In this document: positions 1 to 8,414 of the stretch, piece by piece | Layout of the letters: the number at the start of each line of letters is the position of its first letter | How positions within the stretch are numbered: position 1 is the stretch's first letter | From: Streptomyces violaceoruber | Lineage (GTDB): Bacteria > Actinomycetota > Actinomycetes > Streptomycetales > Streptomycetaceae | Direction: 5' to 3' | Length of the DNA stretch: 64,000 nucleotides | NCBI RefSeq assembly: GCF_033406955.1 | Contig: NZ_CP137734.1 | Span: forward strand, 8,494,001-8,558,000 | The notes under the pieces: generated by a model | Seen by the model: only the letters and a program-made list of their open reading frames with translations | The model's database searches: none | What the model was told of the DNA's origin: nothing | Program-made: the position numbers and the translations under genes

Positions 1-647
1 GTTTTGACGTCCGTCGGGTCCCACCTGACGTCGACGACGCCCTCCACGGCGCGCGCCAAGCGGGCGGCCACGGGCACCAGCGAGGTGTCCCTGACCCTCC
101 CTCCGAGAGTGACGCGGCCGTCCGACACCTCCACCCGGACGGTCTCCGCCGGCGAGGGGAAGAGCGGTGTGACAACCTCCTGGCCGACCTCTTCGGCGAT
201 GGCGTCGTCCGTGCGCAGGAACACCTTCAACAGGTCGGCTCGGCTGACGACACCTTCGAGAAGTCCCTCGGCGTTGACGACGGGCAACCGCTTGACCTTC
301 CGCTGCGCCATGATGCGCGCGGCCTGGGCGAGGGTCGCATCGGGGTGGACGGTGACGGCGGGAGCCGTCATCACGTCCGCCGCGGTCAGACCGCCGGCCT
401 TGGCCAGATCGGTCAGGCGGCGCATCTGAGTGAAGCGGTCCGGGTCACTGTCCCGGAACTCCTCCTTGGGCAGCAAGTCGGCCTCGGACACGAGGCCGAT
501 CACTCGTCCCTCGCCCTCGAGTACGGGCAGGGCGCTGACCTTCCACTGGTCCAACAGCGCGATGATGTCCTTGAACGGAGCTTCTGGACCCACGGCCACG
601 GCCGTGTGCGTCATCACGTCATTCACCGTGCGAGGGCTGTTGAGCAT
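1..647 (-). CDS. CBS-domain pair plus BON domain protein (partial, runs off left edge)
   Basis: The protein starts MLNSPRTVNDVMTHTAVAV and carries two CBS motifs (about residues 10-60 and 85-140), each with the DVMT signature followed by a V(V/I)xGxVSxADLL strand. After them comes a BON-like segment (VRVEVSDGRVTLGGRVRDTS) that is still open at the window edge. The start ATG at 645-647 is preceded by a strong GAGGAGGAAG ribosome site. CBS pairs bind adenine nucleotides and BON domains bind membranes or lipids; the combination is common in actinobacterial stress islands, and Hrp1 (Rv2626c) of the DosR regulon is a related CBS protein. It lies only 34 bp after the cyclic-nucleotide-binding gene on the same strand, so the two are probably one transcript. 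The C-terminus is missing from the window. Confidence 0.9.
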   Translation of the reverse strand, partial: MLNSPRTVNDVMTHTAVAVGPEAPFKDIIALLDQWKVSALPVLEGEGRVIGLVSEADLLPKEEFRDSDPDRFTQMRRLTDLAKAGGLTAADVMTAPAVTVHPDATLAQAARIMAQRKVKRLPVVNAEGLLEGVVSRADLLKVFLRTDDAIAEEVGQEVVTPLFPSPAETVRVEVSDGRVTLGGRVRDTSLVPVAARLARAVEGVVDVRWDPTDVK

Positions 648-681
648 GGCTTCCTCCTCGACCCGGCCTGAGGGGACGTAC

Positions 682-1140
682 TCACGGCAGGATTCCGCTG
701 CCGTGCGGGGCGTACAGGTCCAACAGACGGATACGCGTCTTCTGTAGGCGGTCGGCCACCACCTGTCCGACCCAGGACGCGATCGCCCGGCCGAACTCGG
801 GGTGCTCGGCACACGTGGTCAGGACGGTCTTCGCGTCGAACTCCCAGGCCCGTACCGGGCTGAGTGCCTCGGCGCCCTGGTGCCACCGGTACGGAGGAAA
901 GTGCCAGGACCAGCCGAGCAGTTCGCCATGGCCCAGCGACTCGACGGCGGCGTTGCGCCCGTCGGGGACGCGGATGTCCAGAACGACCGTTCCGGTACGC
1001 ACGATCCAGAAGCGATCGGCGGGCCGGTCCTCTTCGAACAGCCGCGCACCAGGCGGGAACGAGACCTCGCGGGCGAGCCGCAGCAGACGTTCGCGGTGCT
1101 GCGCCGGCATGGCTATGGGCAGGGTAGTTGTGGAGGTCAT
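682..1140 (-). CDS. Crp/Fnr-type cyclic-nucleotide-binding domain protein without HTH
   Basis: A 152-residue protein starting MTSTTTLPIAMPAQHRERLL. It has a single cNMP-binding beta-barrel (RLFEEDRPADRFWIVRTG, then LGHGELLGWSWHFPPYR) and then a short helical end. There is no room for the C-terminal winged helix of CRP or FNR, so it is a sensor or adaptor rather than a DNA-binding regulator. The start at 1140 is chosen because GGAAAGGA lies just upstream and because the reading frame further upstream loses protein-like composition. It is first in a probable operon with the CBS-BON gene, and a DevR-like box lies about 136 bp upstream. The ligand cannot be told from sequence. Confidence 0.85.
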   Translation of the reverse strand: MTSTTTLPIAMPAQHRERLLRLAREVSFPPGARLFEEDRPADRFWIVRTGTVVLDIRVPDGRNAAVESLGHGELLGWSWHFPPYRWHQGAEALSPVRAWEFDAKTVLTTCAEHPEFGRAIASWVGQVVADRLQKTRIRLLDLYAPHGSGILP

Positions 1141-1275
1141 CGTTTCCTTTCCTTCCACTTCCCGCGGTCCGTCGGGGGCGGTCGCTCGGGCGGCTGCCAG
1201 GTGCGACTGCTCTTCCCCGGTATCAGCCTGCCGCTTGTGTGCCGCCGGCACCATGGGCCTCTCGGGCACTGCCGA

Positions 1276-1289
1276 GGGACCGTCGGCCC
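1276..1289 (+). promoter_or_regulatory. DevR/OsdR-like box upstream of the cNMP-CBS operon
   Basis: The sequence is GGGACCGTCGGCCC. Against the DevR (DosR) core GGGAC-N4-GTCCC it matches 9 of 10 conserved positions. Nearly the same word, GGGACCTTCGGCCC, occurs on the minus strand at 1801-1814, and GGGACCTTCGGCGC at 9631-9644. It sits about 136 bp before the start of the cNMP-binding gene. Confidence 0.5.
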
Positions 1290-1797
1290 CGGACAAGCGC
1301 GGCCAACCGAGTGCCACGACGGAGGGAGCGGTCCGGGCCGGGCGCGGGAGGACCGCCGCAGATGCCGGACGGGCCACGGCGGCGAAGGCACACCAAGAGC
1401 GGGAAGGACATCCGCTTCTCGCGGATCCTCGTTGCACGGTGCGCCGCCGCCGGCCGCTTCCCCGCGTTCCCTGCGGCCCTTCCCGCCGTCTCCAGGACAC
1501 CACGCGGATCCGCCGGGGCGGAAGGGCCGACCGGCCTCGTCGTGCCGCCTGCCCTAGTAGGGCATACGTCGACCCGACGGCGTGCGCAGGTCAGGAAGAT
1601 CCGGCCGTCGTGGTGGGCGGGGCCGCTTTGTCACCTGGATCCGTTCCATGACGATCGCCTCGTCTCGCGATACCCCTGACTTCATGATCGCCCGTAGGCA
1701 TGATGCGGGGCCATGGGCCCCCCGGCCTTCGGTACGGGGCCGAGACGGCATGTACGGGTGGGCCGACCGGCCCAGCTCCACGCCCGAAATGCGGTCG

Positions 1798-1817
1798 TTG
1801 GGGCCGAAGGTCCCTCG
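1798..1817 (-). promoter_or_regulatory. DevR/OsdR-like box upstream of the universal stress gene
   Basis: On the plus strand the 20 bases read TTGGGGCCGAAGGTCCCTCG. The core GGGCC-GAAG-GTCCC matches 9 of 10 conserved DevR-box positions, and the TTG flank also fits the TTSGGGAC consensus. A second perfect 8-1-8 inverted repeat (GGTCCCTC-G-GAGGGACC) overlaps its right half. It lies about 100 bp before the universal stress protein start. Confidence 0.6.
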
Positions 1818-1918
1818 GAGGGACCCGATCGCCCCCTGCCGGACCCGGGCGCCCGGTGCCACCGTGAAAGTGGTAATCCCGCTGCACGAACTGGCAGAAA
1901 GAGAGAAGGGCGGTGGGG

Positions 1919-2797
1919 ATGATGGCACTCCCCCTGGTGGTAGGCGTCGACGGGTCGGACGGCAGCCTGCTTGCCATCGACTGGGCGGTGGACGAGGCAC
2001 AGCGCCGGGGGCTCCCGTTGCGCCTGGTGTACGCCTCTCTCTGGGAGCGGTACGAGGGAGCACTGCCGGCCATGGGCCGAGAGCGCCCCTCCGAGCAGGT
2101 GATGGCCGAGAACATCGTCGGCACCGCCGCGGAGCGCGTCCGGCGGTACGACCCCGGCCTCACGGTCGACACCGACACGGTGCCGGCGGAGGCGGTGTCC
2201 GCCCTCCTGGCCGAAGGCAGGCACGCCACCGCCGTGGTCACCGGATCCCGAGGCCGTGGCGAGCTGAAGGGGGCGCTCCTCGGCTCTGTCAGCCTCGCCG
2301 TCGCCTCTCGGGCCGACTGCCCGGTGGTCGTTGTCAGGGGTGAGAAGTCGGCGCTGTCCGGCTCCCACGAGCGTGTCCTGCTGGGTGCCGGCGACCCCGA
2401 CACCAGCGGTGCGGCCGTGCGGTTCGCCTTTCGAGAGGCCGACGTACGGGGTTGCGAGCTGGACGTCGTACGGGCCTGGCGGTGCCCGGCGTACGAGAAC
2501 ACCGACGAGGGGGCACCGAGTGACGACTCGGAGGATCAGCCCGAGCGGCGGGCTTCCGCTCTGATCGACACCTTGGTGGCCGAAGCCGCTGCGGAACACC
2601 CGAGCGTGAGGCTGCGCAAGACGACGATCGAAGGACCGGCCCGCAAGGTGCTGGTCCATCGGACGGCCGCCGCCGACCTCGTTGTGGTCGGAGCACGCCA
2701 CAGGTCGGGACACTTCGGTCTTCAGCTCGGGCGGGTCACCCACACGCTGCTGCAGCACGCGGCCTGCCCGGTCGCTGTGGTGCCTCAGGCGACTTGA
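1919..2797 (+). CDS. Tandem universal stress protein (UspA x2)
   Basis: 292 residues with two UspA domains (about 1-145 and 155-292). Each begins with a beta strand ending in an Asp motif (VVGVDGSDGS in the first) and ends with the ATP-binding G-x2-G-x9-G(S/T) pattern (GSRGRGELKGALLGSVS; VVGARHRSGHFGLQLGRVT). Starts are possible at GTG 1913, ATG 1919 and ATG 1922; ATG 1919 has the best spacing from GAGAAGGG at 1903-1910. Double-domain Usp proteins such as Rv2623 and Rv2005c are hallmark members of the mycobacterial DosR regulon. The DevR-like box about 100 bp upstream suggests hypoxia or redox induction here too. It probably acts in the cytoplasm and binds ATP. Confidence 0.93.
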   Translation: MMALPLVVGVDGSDGSLLAIDWAVDEAQRRGLPLRLVYASLWERYEGALPAMGRERPSEQVMAENIVGTAAERVRRYDPGLTVDTDTVPAEAVSALLAEGRHATAVVTGSRGRGELKGALLGSVSLAVASRADCPVVVVRGEKSALSGSHERVLLGAGDPDTSGAAVRFAFREADVRGCELDVVRAWRCPAYENTDEGAPSDDSEDQPERRASALIDTLVAEAAAEHPSVRLRKTTIEGPARKVLVHRTAAADLVVVGARHRSGHFGLQLGRVTHTLLQHAACPVAVVPQAT

Positions 2798-2844
2798 CGC
2801 CTCGACGTGCGGCTCCGGAACCCGGCGTCACGGGCGGGCAACCG

Positions 2845-3648
2845 TCACAAGCGAGCCGCGTGGTCCGGGACGTACGTCTGCCGGTCCCGGGGCGACCGCG
2901 TGTAACCCGTCGGCGGGGGGCGTTCCGGCAACCTGAGTGAAGGCGGTGGCACGCGGTGATGGGGGAGGGAGTCCAAGAGGTGGGCGATCATGTTGAGCCG
3001 CGCCCGGCGTTTGTCGTCGCTCTCCACCACGTACCACGGGGACTCGGGGGTGTCCGTGGCGGCCATCATCTCGTCCTTGGCGCGGGAATAGGCTTCCCAC
3101 CGAGTGATCGACTCCAGGTCCATCGTGGAGAGTTTCCAGCGTTTCAGCGGGTCCTGGAGGCGGCGTCGAAAGCGCTCCTGCTGCTCCACGTCACTCACCG
3201 AGAACCAGTACTTGCGCAGCAGGAGCCCGTCCTCGACAAGCATTCGTTCGAAGACAGGGCAATGACGCAGGAATCGTCGGTATTCGTCGTCGGTACAGAA
3301 CCCCATGACGTGTTCGACCCCGGCCCGGTTGTACCAGCTGCGATCGAAGAGAACGATCTCGCCGCCCGCCGGAAGCTGCTCCACGTACCGTTGGAAATAC
3401 CACTGTGTCCGTTCTCGTTCGGTCGGTCTGGGCAGCGCCACGATCCGCGTCACCCGCGGGTTGAGGTGTTCCGTGAGCCGCTTGATGGTGCCGCCCTTTC
3501 CGGCCGCGTCCCGTCCTTCGAACACCACGGCAACGCGCTTCTTCTCGGTCAGAACCCATTCCTGAAGGTTCACCAATTCAATCTGCAGGCGCCGCAACTC
3601 CTTCTCGTACACCTTGCCTGAGATTTTGCGGAGTTCCGTGCCTGCCAT
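2845..3648 (-). CDS. ppk2: Polyphosphate kinase 2 (PPK2 family)
   Basis: 267 residues. Walker A is at about 45-53 (GRDAAGKGG), followed by T-I-K-R, with the PPK2 lid region near LPRPTERERTQWYFQRY. Walker B is at about 101-110 (FDRSWYNRAG). The TP(D/E)SPW-like segment is DTPESPWYVVESDDKRRAR, a standard PPK2 element that contacts substrate. PPK2 enzymes move phosphate between polyphosphate and nucleotides, usually making GTP or ATP from the diphosphate, which fits energy storage in dormancy. The start at 3648 follows GGAGG at proper spacing; the frame is open further upstream but lacks homology-like sequence. The C-terminal 30 residues after the core are Pro/Arg-rich. Convergent with the Usp gene and divergent from the DUF302 gene. 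Confidence 0.93.
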   Translation of the reverse strand: MAGTELRKISGKVYEKELRRLQIELVNLQEWVLTEKKRVAVVFEGRDAAGKGGTIKRLTEHLNPRVTRIVALPRPTERERTQWYFQRYVEQLPAGGEIVLFDRSWYNRAGVEHVMGFCTDDEYRRFLRHCPVFERMLVEDGLLLRKYWFSVSDVEQQERFRRRLQDPLKRWKLSTMDLESITRWEAYSRAKDEMMAATDTPESPWYVVESDDKRRARLNMIAHLLDSLPHHRVPPPSLRLPERPPPTGYTRSPRDRQTYVPDHAARL

Positions 3649-3865
3649 GCGGCCTCCTGCCTCCACCGAGTTCCGATGCGTTCCGTGTCTGCACGGTACT
3701 GTTCGGGCACGAGCGGCGCATATGCGTGTTGATCGCGTACCGGTACCCGGTCGGCTTCCCGACGGCCGGAAAGGCGTGTCGGTCGTCGTGGACTCCCACG
3801 GGGCCTCGTGTGAAGAGTGCTCCCGGCCGGGTACTCCGGAAACCTCGGAAATCGGGAGGAAGCCC

Positions 3866-4279
3866 ATGCGTTACGGCCGTACCATCACGCTGGATGGCCC
3901 GTTCGAGCACGTGCAGCGGGACGTCCGTCAGGCCCTGGCCGACCAGGGCTTCGGGGTCTTGACCGAGATCGACGTTCAGGCCACTCTCAAGGCCAAACTG
4001 GACCAGGACATCGAGCCCTACCTGATCCTTGGAGCCTGCAATCCGCCGCTGGCGCACCGGGCGTTGGGGGTCGACCGGTCCGTCGGGCTCCTGCTGCCCT
4101 GCAACGTCGTCGTCCGCGGCGACGGCGACCGGGTGATCGTCGAGGTGATCGACCCCGACACCATGGTCACCCTCACGGGTCTCGACGCCATGGCGCCCGT
4201 GGCGGAAGAGGCCGGCCGCCGTCTCGACGCGGCACTGGGTTCACTCGTGGGGCCACGTCACGGAGCCAGGGAGAAGTAG
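3866..4279 (+). CDS. DUF302 family protein
   Basis: 137 residues starting MRYGRTITLDGPFEHVQRDV. The fold pattern is that of DUF302: a strand, a helix (FEHVQRDVRQALADQGFGVL), a TEIDVQATLKAKL segment, then the ACNPPLAHRAL motif typical of the family and LLLPCNVVV. DUF302 proteins are often next to copper or heavy-metal genes and stress genes, and their function is unknown. The start follows GGGAGGAAGCCC. Its last 22 bp overlap the end of the oppositely oriented metal ATPase gene (4258-4279). Confidence 0.88.
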   Translation: MRYGRTITLDGPFEHVQRDVRQALADQGFGVLTEIDVQATLKAKLDQDIEPYLILGACNPPLAHRALGVDRSVGLLLPCNVVVRGDGDRVIVEVIDPDTMVTLTGLDAMAPVAEEAGRRLDAALGSLVGPRHGAREK

Positions 4280-6588
4280 CTCTCCTCCTCCTGGGTGAAG
4301 TGCAGACGCAGCACCGTGTTGAGGCCGTACAGGCAGGAGCGCAGGTCGTCCAGCTGTTCGGGGGCCAGGCCGCCGTTCGTGCGAGCGAGTTGCAGGTGGG
4401 TGGCGATGCGGCGGGACAGACGTCCGATCTCGGTGTGCGCGCGGCTCATCGTCACCGTGGACTCGGGGCCACCGAGAGCCGGTGCGAGAGCCGGGTAGAG
4501 CTGATGCTCCTCGGCGTACTCGTGCGGCAGCAGTCGCTCGGTGAGCAGGCGGTGCGCCTCCTCGACGCTCGCGAGGGCCGTCGGCCCGGGGACACCGGAG
4601 AGGCGGTCCGCGGCGTCGCGCACCGCCTGGAGAACGTCCTGCAGGTCCTCGTGCTCGGCGGCGAAACGGTGGATGAGGGCTTCGGTGGCAGGAGCGAGGA
4701 CCCCTTGCCCGGCGTGGTCGGCGCGCAGGGCGCGCAGCGCGTTGAGGATGACTGCGACGTCGATGCCCTCTTGCAGCAGGGCACCGGCGGCGGGCTGGAT
4801 CAGACCGAGCGCGGCCGCGGCCATCGCACCCAGCGACAGCAGCATGCCTCCGAGGGCGCTCTGGACGGCGATACGGCGTGACCGCTGAGCGATGACAACG
4901 GCGTCGGCCAGGCGGTCGACGCGGTCGGTGGTGAGCACGATGTCGGCCGCCTCGGAGGACGCCGTGGTGCCCCGGGCACCCATGGCGACACCGATGTCCG
5001 CAGCGGCCAGGGCGGGTGCGTCGTTGACCCCGTCGCCGACCATCACCGTGACGGCGTGCTCGCGTTCACCGCGCACGGCGGCCACCTTGTCGGCGGGACC
5101 GAGCTCGGCGCGGACGCCGTCGAGTCCCAGAACGGCCGCCACCTCTTGAGCCGTGGCCGCCCGGTCGCCCGTGAGCATCACCAGTCGCTCGATGCCGGCG
5201 GACCGGAGCCGGCGCACGGCGTGCGGAGCGTCGCGGCGCAGGGCGTCGCGCAGCAGGACGGCACCGGTGAGGCGTTCATCGACAGTCAGCCATGCCACGC
5301 TCGCCCCGTCGAGGAGGGCGCGGTTGCCGACCGCCTTCGCCCAGGCCGGCCGCGCCCGGGTGGGGTCGTCGCGACCGATGAAGACCCGGTGGCCCTCCAC
5401 GACGCCACTGGCCCCCCGACCCGGCTCCTCCGTCACCTCCGTCGGCGCCGACAGCTCCAGTCTCCGAGTCCGCGCGGCGTCGACGATCGCCTGGGCCAGC
5501 ACATGAGGCGAAAGCTGGTCCAGCGAGGCGGCCACTCGCAGGACCTCCGCCGGCACGTGGCCCGGAGCAGCCACCACATCCAGGACGCACGGGCGGCCCA
5601 CGGTCAGGGTCCCCGTCTTGTCCAGCAGGAGGGTGCGGGCCCGGCCCAGGTTCTCCAGCGCTCCGCCGTCCCGGACGACCACACCGCGGCGGGAGGCACG
5701 GGAAAGACCGGAGACGACGGCCACCGGAGCAGCCAGTAGCAGGGGGCACGGGGTGGCGACCACCAGAACGGCGACCGCACGCACCGCGGAGCCACTGACC
5801 AGCCACGCCAGTGCCGCCGTGGCGAGGGCCAGCGGGAGGAACCAGGCGGCGTACCGGTCCGCCAGCCGCACCACCGGCGCCGATTCCGCACCCGCCTGCT
5901 GGGCGAGCCGCACGATGCCGGCGTAGGTGCTGTCCTGTTCGATGGCGGTGGCGCGCAGGTCGAACGCGCCGCCGGCGTTGACCGCGCCACTGCGTGCCCC
6001 TTCTCCCCGTTGGCGTGTGACCTGGAGGGGTTCACCGGTGAGCACCGACTCGTCGAGGACGGCTTCGGTGCTTTCGACGCGGCCGTCGACCGGGACGACC
6101 TCACCCGGGCCGACGACCAGAGCGTCCCCGGCAGTGATCTCGCTCAGGGGTACTCTCACCACGCCGTCGCCGGTGCGACGGCGGGCCGAGCGCGGCGCGT
6201 GTGCGAGCAGGGCGTGCAGGTCGTGGGAGGCGCGTCGTTGAGCGGCCCCCTCCAGGGTGCGGCCCGTGGCCAGCATGAGCGCGATCAGGACCCCGGCCAG
6301 GTACTCACCGACGGCCAGGGTGCCGCCGAGCGCGAGTACGGCGATCAGGTCCACGCCGGCGTGCCCCCGCCGGAGTGCGACCAGCACCCAGCCCACCGCG
6401 GGGATGACGGCGGCCACGGTACCCAGTCCCCAGAAGAGCTCGGCGATGCCGTCGGCGTCGAGGAAGTGGGCGACGCCGCCACCTGTCAGAGCCGCGGTCG
6501 TGACGGCGAGGAGCCCACGCTCGAGGAGGGGGGACGCGAGCACCGCCGTCGAGCGGCGCAGTCGCGCGACGAGGAGAAAGCGGTCCAT
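4258..6588 (-). CDS. P1B-5-type metal-transporting ATPase with C-terminal hemerythrin domain
   Basis: 776 residues. There is no N-terminal metal-binding domain. Transmembrane helices fill about 20-110 and 245-295. Key motifs are TGEP (about 184-187), TPCP in TM4 (about 279-282), the phosphorylation site DKTGTLT (Asp about 323), SPHV (about 360-363) and GDGVND (about 518-523). The TPCP signature marks subgroup P1B-5. After the last helices, about residues 635-776 form a hemerythrin-like bundle with His at about 640, 646, 689, 718 and 763 and the HEYAEEH and HFTQEEE motifs, which would bind a diiron centre. Known P1B-5 enzymes of this build are linked to Ni, Co or Fe efflux, and the hemerythrin part suggests oxygen or iron sensing. 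ATG 6588 is preferred over GTG 6594 because GAGG lies 5 bases before it. It overlaps the DUF302 gene tail to tail. Confidence 0.92.
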   Translation of the reverse strand: MDRFLLVARLRRSTAVLASPLLERGLLAVTTAALTGGGVAHFLDADGIAELFWGLGTVAAVIPAVGWVLVALRRGHAGVDLIAVLALGGTLAVGEYLAGVLIALMLATGRTLEGAAQRRASHDLHALLAHAPRSARRRTGDGVVRVPLSEITAGDALVVGPGEVVPVDGRVESTEAVLDESVLTGEPLQVTRQRGEGARSGAVNAGGAFDLRATAIEQDSTYAGIVRLAQQAGAESAPVVRLADRYAAWFLPLALATAALAWLVSGSAVRAVAVLVVATPCPLLLAAPVAVVSGLSRASRRGVVVRDGGALENLGRARTLLLDKTGTLTVGRPCVLDVVAAPGHVPAEVLRVAASLDQLSPHVLAQAIVDAARTRRLELSAPTEVTEEPGRGASGVVEGHRVFIGRDDPTRARPAWAKAVGNRALLDGASVAWLTVDERLTGAVLLRDALRRDAPHAVRRLRSAGIERLVMLTGDRAATAQEVAAVLGLDGVRAELGPADKVAAVRGEREHAVTVMVGDGVNDAPALAAADIGVAMGARGTTASSEAADIVLTTDRVDRLADAVVIAQRSRRIAVQSALGGMLLSLGAMAAAALGLIQPAAGALLQEGIDVAVILNALRALRADHAGQGVLAPATEALIHRFAAEHEDLQDVLQAVRDAADRLSGVPGPTALASVEEAHRLLTERLLPHEYAEEHQLYPALAPALGGPESTVTMSRAHTEIGRLSRRIATHLQLARTNGGLAPEQLDDLRSCLYGLNTVLRLHFTQEEESYFSLAP

Positions 6589-6710
6589 GGGCACCTCGGT
6601 CCGTGCGGCGCGGCAACGTCGATCCGCTCACTCCATGGAAGCGCGGCGCGCCACCCTAGGCCAGGGAGACGATCGGCTCCTTCACAGGCCGGTCGGGTCG
6701 TCGTCATGCG

Positions 6711-8237
6711 TCAGTCCGGCTCCATGTAGGGGCGTCGAAAGACCTTGGCCTGGTCCGAGCCCCAGGGCCGGACGGCTGCCAGCGCCTGGCCGACCGCGGC
6801 TTCCAGGGAGCCGCCGGTGTCGACGCCGACCGCCCCGGACCATGGCTGTTCCTCGGCCGCCATGGCTTCGGCCACGCCGAGGTCGGCATCGGATGCGCCA
6901 GGGGCACGAGTGCTCAGTCGGGCAGCTGTCACGTCGTCGGGCACGTGGCAGTGCAGGGCCACGAGGTCGGCGCCCGCGCTCTCGGCGGTATGCCGTGCCG
7001 CCTCGCGCTGGGCCGAGTCGATCCACGTGGCGTCCAGAACCACGGATTCGCCCAGGGCCAGAAGGGCCGCTGCCCGGTCCAGCAGTTCGGCGTAGGTTCT
7101 GGCCGTCCACTCGGGGGTGTACAGCCCCTCGCCGTAGTCTGCCGAGGCGGTCTGCTGCGGGGAGAGCCCTGCCATCTCCTTGCGTAGACGGTCACTGCTG
7201 AGCAGCACCGCTCCGAGACGGTCGGCCAGCGCGCCGGACAGCGTGGACTTCCCGGTGCCGGGAAGTCCGGCGACGAGCGTCAGGCCGACGGCCGAGGCCC
7301 TCAAATGGCGCAGCGCCATCCGGACGAGCCGTCGCGCCGTCGCGTGCGCGCCGGGCGCGCCCTGCCGCGCCTGGATCAAGGAGACCTTGGCGCGGACGAA
7401 GGCACGGTAGGCGACGTAGTGGTGCCACAAGGACGGCGGTGCGGGGTCACCGGAGTATTCGCCGTACTGGGCAAGGAAGAATGCCGCGGACTCGGGCGCA
7501 CCGAGCGACTCGAGGTCCATGGCCAGGAACGCGGCGTCATCGAGACCGTCGACGTACCGGAGTGCGTCGTCGAACTCCAGGCAGTCGAGGATCCGCGGTC
7601 CGTCGCCCAGGCAGAAGACGTCGTCGGCGAGAAGGTCACCGTGCCCATCGAGCACTCGCCCCTGTTCGATGCGGAGATCGAACAACGGCTTGCGCCCCGC
7701 GAGATAGCGGCGGACCAACCGTTCGACCTCCCCGGTCTCGTCCCGGGTCGGACCCTTGGCCGCCAGGACGTCGACTTGCGTGAAACTGGCCTCCCACCGC
7801 GCCGCCAGGGCGTCCCGGGTCCCCTGTTCCGCGATGGCGGGGCCCCGGGGGGCGGCGGAGTGCCAGGCGGCCAGATGCCTGGCGACGGCCCGTAGGTCGT
7901 CAGCGACGGGCGCCCCCGTCCGGACGAGGTGCGACAGACGGCGATCATCGGGCATGCGACGCATCACCACGAGCGGCTCGGCCTCTTGCTCGCCCGGGGT
8001 GCGGAGCTCACCCAGGCCCAGGTACACGTCGGGAGCGAACCGCCGGTTGAGTTCGATCTCGCGCTCGCACACGGCGCGGCGCGACGACCGGGTGGTGTAG
8101 TCCAAGAAGCCCAGATCCACCGGCTTCTTGCGCTTGTACACGCGATCTTCCACGAAGAAGACCATCGCGGTGTGCGTCTCACAGACCTTCGCGCGCTGTG
8201 TCGACGCCGGACCCTCGTGGCCTCCCGGCTCAGCCAC
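6711..8237 (-). CDS. APH-type kinase fused to P-loop AAA kinase (Rv2004c-like)
   Basis: 508 residues with two modules. The N-terminal half (to about residue 300) resembles the aminoglycoside-phosphotransferase fold, with the catalytic-loop-like GHGDLLADD (about 198-206) and LEFDDALRYVD. The C-terminal half has a P-loop GLPGTGKST (about 324-331) followed by an LLSSDRLRKEM substrate segment typical of zeta-toxin or gluconate-kinase-like P-loop kinases. Rv2004c in the mycobacterial DosR regulon has this same architecture; its substrate is unknown. GTG 8237 is chosen because GGGAGG lies 6 bases upstream; TTG 8258 also opens the frame but lacks a ribosome site. There is a 122-bp gap before the downstream P1B-5 gene, so coupling is uncertain. 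Confidence 0.85.
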   Translation of the reverse strand: MAEPGGHEGPASTQRAKVCETHTAMVFFVEDRVYKRKKPVDLGFLDYTTRSSRRAVCEREIELNRRFAPDVYLGLGELRTPGEQEAEPLVVMRRMPDDRRLSHLVRTGAPVADDLRAVARHLAAWHSAAPRGPAIAEQGTRDALAARWEASFTQVDVLAAKGPTRDETGEVERLVRRYLAGRKPLFDLRIEQGRVLDGHGDLLADDVFCLGDGPRILDCLEFDDALRYVDGLDDAAFLAMDLESLGAPESAAFFLAQYGEYSGDPAPPSLWHHYVAYRAFVRAKVSLIQARQGAPGAHATARRLVRMALRHLRASAVGLTLVAGLPGTGKSTLSGALADRLGAVLLSSDRLRKEMAGLSPQQTASADYGEGLYTPEWTARTYAELLDRAAALLALGESVVLDATWIDSAQREAARHTAESAGADLVALHCHVPDDVTAARLSTRAPGASDADLGVAEAMAAEEQPWSGAVGVDTGGSLEAAVGQALAAVRPWGSDQAKVFRRPYMEPD

Positions 8238-8249
8238 AGCGTGCCTCCC

Positions 8250-8263
8250 GGGCGTCAAGTCCC
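8250..8263 (+). promoter_or_regulatory. Weak DevR-like palindrome at the kinase start
   Basis: GGGCGTCAAGTCCC matches 8 of 10 conserved DevR-box positions, but it lies only 13 bp upstream of the chosen GTG start and overlaps the ribosome-site region. That position would suit repression more than activation, so the assignment is doubtful. Confidence 0.2.
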
Positions 8264-8414
8264 GCGCCGACGGCCGACGACATCACAGGCAGCCTCCGCT
8301 GGGTGAACTTGGTGCGCTCTACCAGGACTACCGCATCGCCCTTCGTGCTGCATCCGGGCGCCGCCGGCCCGGTCCGTCGCCCATGCCGGCCGACCCGGTG
8401 GGGGAGAGAGTCCG

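Larger units (their letters stand above)
1141..1918. other. Divergent intergenic region with two DevR-like boxes
   Basis: This gap of about 780 bp lies between the leftward cNMP-binding/CBS operon and the rightward universal stress gene. The frames that stay open here are Arg/Pro/Gly-rich on both strands and show no domain, so I see no gene. It carries the two palindromes listed separately (1276-1289 and 1798-1817) and presumably the promoters of both operons. Confidence 0.6.

Noticed and set aside
1141..1912. Several open frames in the first intergenic gap
   Set aside because: Composition is Arg/Pro/Gly-rich on both strands and no ribosome site or domain supports a gene.
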